Positions 53,520-62,510 are shown, numbered from the stretch's first letter. The stretch: 64,000 nt of DNA from Sphingobacterium sp. N143 (GCF_030325625.1 NZ_JACAIS010000006.1:186001-250000), one strand, 5' to 3'. Notes: generated from the letters alone by a model not told the origin. Numbers and translations are program-made.

Positions 53520-54914
53520 ATGAAGACATTCATTTTTAAAAGAACAATCCTGCTGCTGCTATTTGCCGTGGCGGGATTGAACCTGTCCGGCCAGCCAGCC
53601 CCCTGGTTTACCGAGGGCAAATTTGGGCTGTTTCTGCACTGGGGACTTTATTCGCAGACCGCAGGCGACTGGAACGGACATCCCACCAAAGGCGGCGAAC
53701 ATTTTATGCTCTATGAACGGATCCCGGTCAGGACCTACGCGAAGATCGCCGACCAGTTTAACCCGACCGCCTTTGATGCCGACCGCTGGGTGCAGATGGC
53801 CCATGATGCCGGCATGAAGTATATTGTGATCACGGCCAAGCATCACGATGGCTTTTCGATGTACAATTCGGCCGTCAGTGATTATAATATCGTCCGGAGG
53901 ACGCCCTGGGCCAAAGATCCTATGCTCGCCCTCGCGGCGGCCTGCAAGAAGTACGGGTTAAAGCTCTGCTTCTATTACTCCCTGGGGCGCGATTGGGCAG
54001 ACCCAGATGTACCGACCAATTGGCCCACAAAAGCCGGGCGCAGCAATACCTGGGACTATCCCGATGAAGATGCCAAAGACCTGAACAAGTATGTCGAAAA
54101 CAAAGTCAAACCGCAGCTCCGTGAGCTGCTGACACAGTATGGCCCCATCGGTATTATCTGGTTTGACACGCCCGAGCTGATCACCAAAAAACAGAGCCAG
54201 GAGATCCGTGATCTGATCCATGCCATCCAGCCCCAGTGTATTATCAACAGCCGCATCGGTAATGGTCTGGGCGATTATGCTGTCGTCGAGCAAACGCTGG
54301 TTTCGAAAGCACGGAAAAATTGGGAAGCTTGTATTACGATGAGCGAAAACTGGGGCTACAATAGGCATGATACAAAATGGAAAAGCCCCGAACTGCTGGT
54401 ACGCAACCTGATCGAAGTGGTCAGCAAGGGCGGTAACCTCCTGCTCAATGTCGGCCCCAAAGGTGACGGCAGCTGGCCAGTAGAGAGTCAGGAAAACCTA
54501 CACGCCATCGGTGCCTGGATGAAGGTCAATGGCGAGGCAATCTACGGTACGACGGTCTGGAACGGTGCACAAGCCATAACAGCGAGCGCACAAACTGCAA
54601 AGAAAGAGTCAGACAAGGAAAAGGTTGGGAAAGATGCCGTCAATGATGCGACTTCCAAGGAGATCATTGCCGACTATCGTTTTACCCAGAAAGGTAATTC
54701 AGTCTACCTCTTTGTCCGTAGCCCCTCAACAGCGAGGATAGACATTCCGGAGCTTGCCAAAAACAAACTTGCGATCAGTTCGATCAGCCTTCTGGGCAGT
54801 CCGTCGAAGGTCAAATGGACACAGGGCAGCGATCATTTAAATCTTGTTTTACCCACAGGACAAAAGAATGATATACCGATTTACGTATATAAGATTGAAT
54901 CAAACCGCAACTAA
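53520..54914 (+). CDS. Secreted alpha-L-fucosidase, GH29
   Basis: A 464 aa exo-fucosidase that releases alpha-L-fucose from glycoprotein or milk-type glycans by a retaining mechanism. After a signal peptide (about 1-24) the (beta/alpha)8 domain shows KFGLFLHWGLYSQTAGDWNG, ITAKHHDGFSMYNSAVSDYN, KLCFYYSLGRDWADPD, the nucleophile Asp at about residue 216 in IIWFDTPELI, SRIGNGLGDY, and the late NLLLNVGPKGDGSWP. The nucleophile is followed by Thr and not the common Gly. A C-terminal beta domain completes it. It starts 18 nt after the metallopeptidase stop, in the same operon, and ends at a terminator. Confidence 0.92.
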   Translation: MKTFIFKRTILLLLFAVAGLNLSGQPAPWFTEGKFGLFLHWGLYSQTAGDWNGHPTKGGEHFMLYERIPVRTYAKIADQFNPTAFDADRWVQMAHDAGMKYIVITAKHHDGFSMYNSAVSDYNIVRRTPWAKDPMLALAAACKKYGLKLCFYYSLGRDWADPDVPTNWPTKAGRSNTWDYPDEDAKDLNKYVENKVKPQLRELLTQYGPIGIIWFDTPELITKKQSQEIRDLIHAIQPQCIINSRIGNGLGDYAVVEQTLVSKARKNWEACITMSENWGYNRHDTKWKSPELLVRNLIEVVSKGGNLLLNVGPKGDGSWPVESQENLHAIGAWMKVNGEAIYGTTVWNGAQAITASAQTAKKESDKEKVGKDAVNDATSKEIIADYRFTQKGNSVYLFVRSPSTARIDIPELAKNKLAISSISLLGSPSKVKWTQGSDHLNLVLPTGQKNDIPIYVYKIESNRN

Positions 54915-54919
54915 TCAAC

Positions 54920-54952
54920 ATCCCCGGCAATAGACTTGTCGGGGATATTTTC
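54920..54952 (+). terminator. Intrinsic terminator of the fucosidase PUL
   Basis: Arms 54920-54930 (ATCCCCGGCAA) and 54936-54946 (TTGTCGGGGAT) pair, followed by ATTTTCT, directly after the GH29 stop. This ends the sigma-controlled operon. Confidence 0.85.
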
Positions 54953-55045
54953 TATCATCCTGCCTTTAACTGATGACAATGTACAGTCACCAGATTTTGA
55001 TGATTGCTCATCATGATTCTATTAACATGGCAAAAAACATAGGGC

Positions 55046-56122
55046 TTAACCATGCCTTCCATCTATGTTTGAAAAGCTCTGTATGGCCTTTGGTTTCACC
55101 CCAAAATGTTTCTTAAAACTCGCCGAAAAATGCGCAGGATTATTATAACCTAAAAAGCGTGAAATTTCATTTACTTGGCGGTCTCCTTGAGAAAGTAAAC
55201 TTCGGGCTTTTTGCATTCTAACCTTAGTGACGTAGCCATAGATGGTCGTCCCATAGCAACGTTTAAAATATTTTTTCAAATAGTTTTCATTCGTTCCCAA
55301 TTCAGCGGACAATTGTGCTAAAGAAGGCGGATCTGCTAATCTGCTTTCAATTATTTTTTTTGCCTTGGCCATCAATTTTCTCATTTCTGGACTCAGGCTA
55401 TCATCCCTACAGTTTACCTTATTGCCTAGTTTATACTGATCAAATGTCCGCGCCAACAGTTCAAGGATCTTACCAAAACAAAATAGATGCTTCCATTCTT
55501 TGTCAAGCTCCAGATCAATCAATTCGGCTATAATCCTCTTTTGCTCTGCACTTATCAAGACTGAATCGTCAAACAGGATGCCCGATCGCGACTTTTCTAA
55601 AAGCCTATGAAGCTTGTCCAGGAAAGGACTTTCACGGGGCAGAAATGATTCGAATGAGGAGACCGGAATATTGACTTCGACAAAACTTTCCTCAGGTCGA
55701 TGATGCCATAGTCCTAAGATCTGAGGTCCTGCAAAAAGATAACATTGGACATGGCCAGGGGAAGAATTCACCAACAGATTTCCATCTACATAATACTGTC
55801 TGTCGCTATTTAAGGCAAAAAAAACATGAATATAAGGAGCGGCATTCTCGATACAAATATAACCGTCGCTATGCGATGTTAATTCGCCATATATCATATG
55901 AATTCCCTGCGGTATGACGATCTCGGACACATCCATTTGCGAAGAATATTGCTTCAACGATTTTTTGTGAAATTGAAAAGGATGATCCACAAAGGTTCGG
56001 ATATCAAAAGAATAACTGGGCGGCGTACGTGCCATTTCTCGCTCAACCTGTTCATCCAGCGACCATGAGTCACGTAGATCGGCATTATTGGAAAGGACTT
56101 TTTCTAAACTATCTGGGTACAT
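55046..56122 (-). CDS. AraC family regulator of iron/siderophore uptake
   Basis: A 358 aa PchR-like regulator with an N-terminal sensor half (about 1-230) and a C-terminal AraC double helix-turn-helix (about 255-350; SLAQLSAELGTNENYLKKYF and QVNEISRFLGYNNPAHFSAS with FKKHFGVKPKAI). The frame extends to an ATG at 56182, but an exact -7 box on the minus strand (56164-56171) would start transcription downstream of that codon, so the start is MYPDSLEK at 56122. It is divergent from a siderophore-type TonB receptor and most likely activates it when its ligand, typically a ferric siderophore, is present. Confidence 0.88.
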   Translation of the reverse strand: MYPDSLEKVLSNNADLRDSWSLDEQVEREMARTPPSYSFDIRTFVDHPFQFHKKSLKQYSSQMDVSEIVIPQGIHMIYGELTSHSDGYICIENAAPYIHVFFALNSDRQYYVDGNLLVNSSPGHVQCYLFAGPQILGLWHHRPEESFVEVNIPVSSFESFLPRESPFLDKLHRLLEKSRSGILFDDSVLISAEQKRIIAELIDLELDKEWKHLFCFGKILELLARTFDQYKLGNKVNCRDDSLSPEMRKLMAKAKKIIESRLADPPSLAQLSAELGTNENYLKKYFKRCYGTTIYGYVTKVRMQKARSLLSQGDRQVNEISRFLGYNNPAHFSASFKKHFGVKPKAIQSFSNIDGRHG

Positions 56123-56163
56123 GCCAATGTATAAAATTCCCGAATTGCATATTTTTTCTCCCA

Positions 56164-56191
56164 CAAATATAAGTTTAATCATCTAATTTTG
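56164..56191. promoter_or_regulatory. Divergent -7 boxes between the AraC regulator and the TonB receptor
   Basis: On the minus strand 56164-56171 reads TATATTTG, and on the plus strand 56184-56191 reads TAATTTTG, both exact TAnnTTTG matches only 12 nt apart. The plus box lies 29 nt before the receptor ATG at 56221. The spacing implies overlapping promoters under shared control. Confidence 0.6.
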
Positions 56192-56220
56192 ACGCTTTAT
56201 TAAGATTAAATTTAAATAAG

Positions 56221-58674
56221 ATGCGAAAATTACCTATGCTTGTCGCAGCAATATGGAGTCTACAACTCACACAAGCGCAAGAAAAACAGCTTCTCAATGG
56301 AACAGTCCTGGATGAAAATAATACACCACTAGCTGGGGCTACGATTACCGTACTGAAAACCAACCAGCATACCGCAACAGACAATCGTGGCCAGTTTATA
56401 TTGTCTACATTAGCCAAAGGAACTTATGATATCCGAATTAATGCAATCGGTTACAAAAGCATCAAACGGAAAGTATCGATTGACCCAGCACATCCAATGA
56501 CCTTATCATTTCCGATGTCTCGCGCAGAGGAATCATTACAAACCGTGGAAATTTACGGGCGCAAGGAAAAATCATATCGCAATACACAGTCCTTTATCGG
56601 AAGCAAGACCGAAACCAAATTGCGCGATCTCCCCCAATCGGTTTCGTATGCGACGAAAGAGCTTATCGCAGACCAAGGATTGATGCGTGTCGGTGAAATT
56701 GTCAAGAATTTCAGCGGCGTTAACCAGTTCACCTTCTATGATGATATTACGATCCGTGGTTTTCGGATCAATGGTGGATCCAATACGCAGCTGGTCAATG
56801 GTATGCGTACAACAACAGGATTTTGGAAACAGCCCCTGGCCAATTATCTGGAACGTGTAGAAGTATTAAAAGGTCCCTCTTCGGCCCTGTTCGGTAATGC
56901 CAGCCCTGGCGGTGTTGTCAATCGTGTTACAAAAAAACCGCTCGATGAGGCACGCAAATCGTTGCAATTTTCTGTGGGAAGTTTCAACAACCTGCGCGCC
57001 CTTGCCGACTTTACAGGCCCGATGACTAGCGATAAAACCCTGTTGTACCGCCTCAATATTGGCTATGAAAATGCGCAGAATTTTAGAGATCTACAGTTCG
57101 ACAAAAACTTGGTCCTGGCACCATCATTTTCTTTTATTCCTTCAGAAAATACCCGTATCAATTTTGATATGGTCTATAACGATTCGAAATCAAGGCTCGA
57201 CCGGGGGCAATCCATCTTTGCTAACGGTGATCTCTATTCAACACCTATAAGCCAATCCATGAGTACGGCCAATGATTTTCTGAATGAGCAGACCTATATG
57301 GTGACCGCTTCGCTGAATCACCGTTTCAATGAGAAGTTGAGCTTTAATGCTTCCTATATGAAAACAGGCTATGCAGAGGACCTATCGGAACATCGATCAG
57401 CCAATGCCTATGCTGTGGACGGGAAAGGAGCCAATATTGAAAATATGGTGGCGAGACAGGTTTTCATCCGCAACAGAAAACGATTTGTTGATAACATCAC
57501 CGCTTTCTTCAATTACAATGTCAACACTGGTGCGCTAGCACATAAACTCATTGCCGGTTATGACTATGCGCAGGAGGTGTTACCTGTGGGTGGTTCGCAG
57601 CTGACAGCGAGCGGGTATAGAAATAAAGATAATACAGGAACCATTGCACGATTTGACCCCAAAAAAATAGGCGATTATCTGCTCGACAAAAATGGAAACC
57701 CAGTACCCAATGTATCCAGTTTTGACCTCAGCAACCCCTTGAAAAGCCAACAGTTGCAAGATGGAAGTAAATATTTTTATGCATCGACATTGGTTGCGCC
57801 GACCTATTATCATCTGCATGCGCTCTATCTACAGGACCAGCTCACCTTGGGCCCTATCCAGTTATTGCTGGGGCTTAGGTACGAGAATTACAAGGATATT
57901 GCCAATTATAAAACCGATCAGGCCGAGAATGTACACCAAGATGTTATACTGCCGCGCTTTGGAGCAGTTTATACCATCAATCCACAGATCAATCTATACG
58001 GAACCTACGTAAAAGGCTATAACCCACAAACGGCTTCGGCACTGGCAAATCCAAATGCCGGCGGACCATTTGATCCACTCGAAAATGATATGACCGAATT
58101 TGGATTAAAAACAGCCTGGCTGGACGGAAAACTTCAGGCGAGTACAGCTATCTATCAGATCAATCAGAAGAATACCCTTTACCCTACTCCTACAGCCGAC
58201 AATGCAGATTTAATGGAACAGATCGGAAAAGAAAGATCTAAAGGGATAGAGTTTGACATTCAGGGCCAGATTCTCCCGCATTGGAGTGTTATTGCATCCT
58301 ATGCCTACAATGACGCCAAGATCACCGAAGGTGGGAATAATGAAGAACTGAACAGACAAAAACCAAATGCGCCTCAAAATACGGCAAATATCTGGACCAG
58401 ATTCTCTGTTCCTTCCGGAAAAGCAAAAGGCTTGGGCATCGGCATCGGTGCCAACTATGTAGATAAAAGAAACCTTTCCCTTAACCAGGATCAGACGATT
58501 CCATCCTACAGTTTACTGAATGCGGCCTTGTACTATACCATTGGCAAGGTACAATTGCAGGCCAACTTTAATAATATTACCAACAAAACACATTGGGTCG
58601 GAGGTTACGATTATATCCGTCTGTTCCCAGGTGCACCGCGGAATTTCCTATTTACCCTAGGCTATACATTTTAA
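56221..58674 (+). CDS. TonB-dependent siderophore receptor
   Basis: An 817 aa outer-membrane receptor. Signal peptide (about 1-19, ending LTQAQ), a carboxypeptidase-regulatory-like domain (about 22-100; LNGTVLDENNTPLAGATITV), plug (about 115-235; TKLRDLPQSVSYATKELIAD; IRGFRINGGSNTQLVNGMRT; YLERVEVLKGPSSALFGNAS and PGGVVNRVTKKP), then a barrel ending LFTLGYTF. This is the FhuA/FecA-like siderophore subtype, distinct from the SusC type. It is divergent from an AraC regulator and followed by a PepSY protein 2 nt later. The siderophore type cannot be told from the sequence. Confidence 0.93.
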   Translation: MRKLPMLVAAIWSLQLTQAQEKQLLNGTVLDENNTPLAGATITVLKTNQHTATDNRGQFILSTLAKGTYDIRINAIGYKSIKRKVSIDPAHPMTLSFPMSRAEESLQTVEIYGRKEKSYRNTQSFIGSKTETKLRDLPQSVSYATKELIADQGLMRVGEIVKNFSGVNQFTFYDDITIRGFRINGGSNTQLVNGMRTTTGFWKQPLANYLERVEVLKGPSSALFGNASPGGVVNRVTKKPLDEARKSLQFSVGSFNNLRALADFTGPMTSDKTLLYRLNIGYENAQNFRDLQFDKNLVLAPSFSFIPSENTRINFDMVYNDSKSRLDRGQSIFANGDLYSTPISQSMSTANDFLNEQTYMVTASLNHRFNEKLSFNASYMKTGYAEDLSEHRSANAYAVDGKGANIENMVARQVFIRNRKRFVDNITAFFNYNVNTGALAHKLIAGYDYAQEVLPVGGSQLTASGYRNKDNTGTIARFDPKKIGDYLLDKNGNPVPNVSSFDLSNPLKSQQLQDGSKYFYASTLVAPTYYHLHALYLQDQLTLGPIQLLLGLRYENYKDIANYKTDQAENVHQDVILPRFGAVYTINPQINLYGTYVKGYNPQTASALANPNAGGPFDPLENDMTEFGLKTAWLDGKLQASTAIYQINQKNTLYPTPTADNADLMEQIGKERSKGIEFDIQGQILPHWSVIASYAYNDAKITEGGNNEELNRQKPNAPQNTANIWTRFSVPSGKAKGLGIGIGANYVDKRNLSLNQDQTIPSYSLLNAALYYTIGKVQLQANFNNITNKTHWVGGYDYIRLFPGAPRNFLFTLGYTF

Positions 58675-58676
58675 TC

Positions 58677-59840
58677 ATGAAAGTCAAAAACATAATCTTG
58701 TTTTTACACCGCTGGATCGGATTAATTTCCGGTCTGGTGGTTTTTATCGTGAGCATTACAGGCGCTATTTTTGTTTTTGAGAAAGAACTGTTTTCCCTAT
58801 TTCATCCCAGCTATGTCAAGGTAAATGTACCGGAAAAAGCATCTGTCCTTCCTCTTTCGATCTTGCAGGCAAACGCACAGCATGCCACGAGACAGCCCAT
58901 TAATATTATTCGTGTGCCTGCTACAGCTGATCAGCAGGAAGCCTATATTTTTGAGTCCCTTAAACGCCGTCCCAAAAACGATATCGTGGGTGTATTTGTA
59001 AATAAAGAAATCATCTATTGGGACCGTATTTTCGTAGATCCCTACAGCGGGCGCGTTTTAGGAAAAATAGATGTGGAGACAAATTTTTTCTGGATCGTAA
59101 GGCAGATCCATCAATTTCTTTATCTCAGGCGCGACGTAGGGAGCGTGATCGTAGGTACCAGCGTCCTGCTGTTTATCATTACGCTAATTTCAGGACTTTT
59201 CCTTTGGTGGCCAAAAAACCGTAAAGTGGCTGTAAAGCGGTTAAAAATAGATTTCAGCACAAAGTGGAAGCGTCTCAACTATGATCTTCATCAAGTACTT
59301 GGCTTTTATGCATTTTTGGTCGCGATGGTCATCGCATCAACCGGTTTGGTTTGGTCCTTCAAGTGGTGGGAAACAAGCATATACTGGTTTATGGACGGTA
59401 AGCGGCCCAATACAAAAATCGAAGAACCAAAACATCAAGATAGCCAGGTGACAAAGTCCCCTGTAGCACCTTTAGACCTGATATGGTCCGACGTTGTGAA
59501 AAAATACAGCACACATCAGGGCGTTTTTATCAATTTGGTTCATGATGCCTCACAAGCTAATGTAAATATCTATACGAAAGGACATACCTGGTGGTCAGCT
59601 TCGGATGCCTATGCCTATGATCTTCGCAATGGGCGCGCATACTACAAGCGCCTACAAAATGATAAAACATTGGGCATGAAATGGCGAAACTCCAATTACG
59701 ATATTCATGTTGGAAAAATAGCAGGGCTAACAGGCATGTGGATCGCATTTGTGGCTAGTTTAATCTGTGCCTCCTTGCCGGTTACAGGCTTCTACATTTG
59801 GTATGGCCGAAAATTTAAAAAGAAGAAATCGCGCTCGTAA
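58677..59840 (+). CDS. PepSY-domain inner-membrane protein
   Basis: A 387 aa membrane protein with about four membrane segments (FLHRWIGLISGLVVFIVSIT near residue 10; SVIVGTSVLLFIITLISGLF near 155; GFYAFLVAMVIASTGLVWSF near 205; GMWIAFVASLICASLPVTGF near the end) and PepSY-associated sequences between them. Proteins of this family accompany siderophore receptors and are thought to reduce or release iron in the periplasm. The frame extends upstream to 58593, but only the ATG at 58677, directly after the receptor stop, makes sense. It is co-transcribed with the receptor and converges on the pirin gene. Confidence 0.88.
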   Translation: MKVKNIILFLHRWIGLISGLVVFIVSITGAIFVFEKELFSLFHPSYVKVNVPEKASVLPLSILQANAQHATRQPINIIRVPATADQQEAYIFESLKRRPKNDIVGVFVNKEIIYWDRIFVDPYSGRVLGKIDVETNFFWIVRQIHQFLYLRRDVGSVIVGTSVLLFIITLISGLFLWWPKNRKVAVKRLKIDFSTKWKRLNYDLHQVLGFYAFLVAMVIASTGLVWSFKWWETSIYWFMDGKRPNTKIEEPKHQDSQVTKSPVAPLDLIWSDVVKKYSTHQGVFINLVHDASQANVNIYTKGHTWWSASDAYAYDLRNGRAYYKRLQNDKTLGMKWRNSNYDIHVGKIAGLTGMWIAFVASLICASLPVTGFYIWYGRKFKKKKSRS

Positions 59841-59869
59841 GATTCCGACAGCCGATATTCAGTCCGGGG

Positions 59870-60598
59870 CTATTTCTGATTGCCGCTGTACATACCCCCA
59901 TCGTAATAAGGCGCTGTCGTATCCGTAACAAATAAGACCAGTTCCGCATTGTTCTCCGTAGTGAAACTGATAGCTTCATCCTGAATAAACAAGCTTTCCC
60001 CTTTGTCAAGGCCGATTTCATTGTTTACGGCAATAGTTCCCTGAAATACATACAGGAGCAGGCCAAAATCGGGGCCGAATGTTTCAGGCAGCGCAAATGA
60101 TTTTCCAGCCGTGGCCTGCATATCGTATATCCAGGTCTTGCTGCTCAGTTGGAGTCTGGTCCGCGACGCATCCGGCGAAGCGATCAGGCGCCATTGATCC
60201 ACACTATGCACCTGTTCAAGTTCCTGAAAAATCACCTCAGGACGGCTATCCTTCATTCCCGGACGGATAAATATCTGTAGTCCTTCTACATTTTCCCGGA
60301 CAGCCTCCTCATGGTGAAATATCTTCCCGGCCTTCATGAGCATCAACCGTCCCGGTGTAATAAATTCTTCAAAACCTTCGGAGTCCGTATGCTTGACCTT
60401 TCCCGTTCTGAAATAAGAAAGGATATCGTCATTGCTATGAGGATGCATCTTGATTACCGCCCCGGCCTGGATATTGGCCTGATCAATGCGTCCTATGCTA
60501 TAATAACCAGTATCCCTGTCACCCAGGTCCAATCCCGGAAAAAGGATGGCGATATGGCTATTTCCTGTTTTTTTTGAGTTATCGATTTTCTTTAACAT
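59870..60598 (-). CDS. Pirin-family bicupin protein
   Basis: A 242 aa pirin/YhhW-type protein with two cupin domains. The N-terminal cupin has the conserved KMHPHSNDDILSYFRTGKVKH block with metal ligands; FHHEEAVRENVEGLQIFIRP follows, and the C-terminal domain starts near residue 150. Members of this family include quercetin dioxygenases and redox-linked cofactors. It lies 9 nt after the isochorismatase-like gene in the same operon and may use or detoxify an aromatic or oxidised compound, as suggested by the redox-type HxlR regulator upstream (inference). Complete; the ATG at 60598 is clear. Confidence 0.87.
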   Translation of the reverse strand: MLKKIDNSKKTGNSHIAILFPGLDLGDRDTGYYSIGRIDQANIQAGAVIKMHPHSNDDILSYFRTGKVKHTDSEGFEEFITPGRLMLMKAGKIFHHEEAVRENVEGLQIFIRPGMKDSRPEVIFQELEQVHSVDQWRLIASPDASRTRLQLSSKTWIYDMQATAGKSFALPETFGPDFGLLLYVFQGTIAVNNEIGLDKGESLFIQDEAISFTTENNAELVLFVTDTTAPYYDGGMYSGNQK

Positions 60599-60607
60599 GA
60601 TCTTTGT

Positions 60608-61216
60608 CTATATGAACTTTCCAATATTGGAGAATATGTCTTCAAAAAGAATCGGCATCACCTTCTGTCCATCTTCAGTCGACCAACTGTGGATCAGCTC
60701 GGCCACCAATTGATTGATGGTTGTCGTACGCACGCCGGCATCTTCCCAAGTCCGGCGGGCCACTTCATCCGCAATCTGTGTCGGAGATCCACCGGCATCA
60801 ATGACCACCTGTACATCATATCCCTCTTCGGTCATCGATTGGGACGGATATACAATACAAACGTCGTGTGTAAGTCCCGCCATGATGACATTCTTGCGCC
60901 CGCCCGCAGCTTCCTCTACCGCTTTCTTAAAGTTTTCATCATTCCATGCGTTGGTGATACCTTCTCTCCTGACCCTGTTTGCATATTCTTGGGGAAGTAT
61001 CTCCTGTAATTCAGGAATCAAAAGCCCCTGAGCCATTGTTTCCTGGCTACTTGTCAGAACTACCGGAATATCGAGCGCCTTTGCCAGTTTGGCTAATGTT
61101 ACCGTACGGCTGACAATCATTTCTTTTGGACGGCTCACCGACCAGTTGAGTGTTCCTACCTGATGATCGATCAGTAACAACACCGTATCATTTTTCTTAA
61201 ACTGTTTCATGACCAT
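60608..61216 (-). CDS. Isochorismatase-family (YcaC-like) hydrolase
   Basis: A 202 aa cysteine hydrolase of the isochorismatase superfamily. Asp of VLLLIDHQVGTLNWS and Cys of MAGLTHDVCIVYPSQSM fit two members of the catalytic triad; the NAWNDENF block places it near YcaC-like hydrolases. The Lys expected near RREGITNAW is not obvious. Substrate unknown, likely an amide or an N-containing aromatic. Two in-frame ATGs lie at 61216 and 61210. It starts the minus-strand operon with pirin and is divergent from HxlR across a 123-nt region with overlapping promoters. Confidence 0.88.
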   Translation of the reverse strand: MVMKQFKKNDTVLLLIDHQVGTLNWSVSRPKEMIVSRTVTLAKLAKALDIPVVLTSSQETMAQGLLIPELQEILPQEYANRVRREGITNAWNDENFKKAVEEAAGGRKNVIMAGLTHDVCIVYPSQSMTEEGYDVQVVIDAGGSPTQIADEVARRTWEDAGVRTTTINQLVAELIHSWSTEDGQKVMPILFEDIFSNIGKFI

Positions 61217-61243
61217 TTTTTTTGTGTTTCACACCCTATTTTC

Positions 61244-61315
61244 TTGTAAAGTTATTCCCTATACTTTACTTTTGCAAGTAGTTACACAAATGTACAGTAG
61301 TAACAAAAGGTAAAG
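61244..61315. promoter_or_regulatory. Overlapping divergent promoters with nested inverted repeats (HxlR operator)
   Basis: For hxlR: TTG at 61244-61246, 20 nt, then TACTTTTG at 61267-61274, an exact -33/-7 arrangement. For the isochorismatase operon, the minus strand reads TACATTTG at 61287-61294. Outer arms CTTTACTTTTG (61264-61274) and CAAAAGGTAAAG (61304-61315, one extra base) and inner arms GTTAC (61281-61285) and GTAAC (61300-61304) form nested dyads centred near 61290 that cover both -7 boxes. This is a good operator for the adjacent HxlR dimer. Confidence 0.65.
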
Positions 61316-61339
61316 AATTGAGAAATCTGAAGATCAGCC

Positions 61340-61657
61340 ATGAAAAATAAAATAGAATTTAACTGCGTATTAAAAGATGTCTTGGAAATTGTCGGTGGCA
61401 AATGGTCAATTCCGATTATTTATGTACTGACTGACGGGACAAAAAGGTTCAAGGAACTGGAGCGGACAATACCCAATATCAATACCCGTATGTTGGTCAA
61501 GGTATTAAAGAATCTGGAGAGCGCTGATATCGTCAAACGGGTGGCCTATGCCACAGTTCCGCCGACGGTGGAATACTCACTCACCCCAAAAGGCAGAAAG
61601 CTGGAACCGATTATCTTAGATCTGCACCGATGGGGCGAAGAATATCATCAAGCCTAA
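61340..61657 (+). CDS. HxlR-family transcriptional regulator
   Basis: A 105 aa winged-helix regulator of the HxlR/DUF24 family. The signature segment VLEIVGGKWSIPIIYVLTDG (about 15-34), the recognition region RFKELERTIPNINTRMLVKV and the wing YATVPPTVEYSLTPKGRKLE are present. It has a single Cys at position 9, the place of the redox-active Cys in YodB and HypR, so it may respond to quinones, aldehydes or disulphide stress. It is divergent from the isochorismatase-pirin operon and most likely represses it. Start ATG at 61340 follows an exact promoter. Confidence 0.92.
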   Translation: MKNKIEFNCVLKDVLEIVGGKWSIPIIYVLTDGTKRFKELERTIPNINTRMLVKVLKNLESADIVKRVAYATVPPTVEYSLTPKGRKLEPIILDLHRWGEEYHQA

Positions 61658-61950
61658 CGGTCCTTTGAAAATCCATCCTTACCAATCTGCATCTTGCACA
61701 GATCACGATTATTCTGCTGCAGGAATCTTCTGTAGACCACATTCGAGCCACTTCGCAGCTGACGTGAATTATTTGCTTTCCGCGAGGCTTCGTAAGGCTC
61801 ATTGGCAAAAATCAGCTCATAGATCAGATTAGCAACCTCTTCCCAGCGCTGCTTGCTGCCAACCTAAAATAGATTTCCTGTTCAGTCTATAGGTTTCATC
61901 CAGATGCCGGGCTCCTCCCTTCAATGGTGGATGCTGAGGATTACCGTTAT
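61654..61950 (-). pseudogene. Frameshifted gene remnant
   Basis: On the minus strand the frame ending at the TAG 61654-61656 stays open to 61863 and reads SKQRWEEVANLIYELIFANE then RQLRSGSNVVYRRFLQQNNR, ending KDGFSKDR. It has no start. Upstream a second frame, offset by one base, reads QHPPLKGGARHLDETYRLNR. Together they look like the C-terminus of one protein broken by a frameshift near 61863. Family not recognised. It overlaps the hxlR stop codon by 3 nt. Confidence 0.5.
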
Positions 61951-61955
61951 CTTGG

Positions 61956-62498
61956 TTACCTTCCTGACAATTTTATTTTCCCATCGCTATCAAAGTCCGT
62001 ATCGTCCATCACTCTTTTTAAATTCAATGGCTTCAATGATAATCCGTCCTGCAATGTCAAGCCTGTAGCATTGACCCTAAATAATGGATAAGATAAGGGC
62101 TTTTCGCTCCATTCGAGCACAAAATGGTATCCATCCACGATCTTTTGATAGTCATCGGTCTTAATGATCAAAATATTATGAAAGGTTTGATCCGGCTTGA
62201 CATTGGCTGGATCTGGCGAAAAGCCTTTAGCCTTATAGGTAGCAATAAATTTGTAATAATGATACTTGCCATTTATCGGGTTAAATATCAATTCCCGACT
62301 GTTATTTTGCTTGATCAAGCCTGAGAAATTTTCCTCAAAATCATCCAGCAATTCGTAATTAAAATCAGTATTGATCTTATTGGCGACTAGTACATAAGTC
62401 TTTTCATCTTTCCCGGAACGATCTCCCTTCGCTTGATTTTGAGCAACGGCCGAATAGCAGGTGAACAAGCCTAACAATAGGACTACTAAATATCTCAT
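61956..62498 (-). CDS. Secreted protein of unknown function
   Basis: A 180 aa protein with a signal peptide (about 1-19, MRYLVVLLLGLFTCYSAVAQ) and an otherwise soluble, mixed alpha/beta body (LVANKINTDFNYELLDDFEE; NPINGKYHYYKFIATYKAKG; FHNILIIKTDDYQKIVDGYH). No catalytic motif or repeat was found and I do not recognise a family. It lies between two decayed gene remnants on the same strand, so it may be a survivor of a larger eroded locus. Start ATG at 62498 is clear. Confidence 0.7.
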   Translation of the reverse strand: MRYLVVLLLGLFTCYSAVAQNQAKGDRSGKDEKTYVLVANKINTDFNYELLDDFEENFSGLIKQNNSRELIFNPINGKYHYYKFIATYKAKGFSPDPANVKPDQTFHNILIIKTDDYQKIVDGYHFVLEWSEKPLSYPLFRVNATGLTLQDGLSLKPLNLKRVMDDTDFDSDGKIKLSGR

Positions 62499-62510
62499 AA
62501 ATCTAATTTA

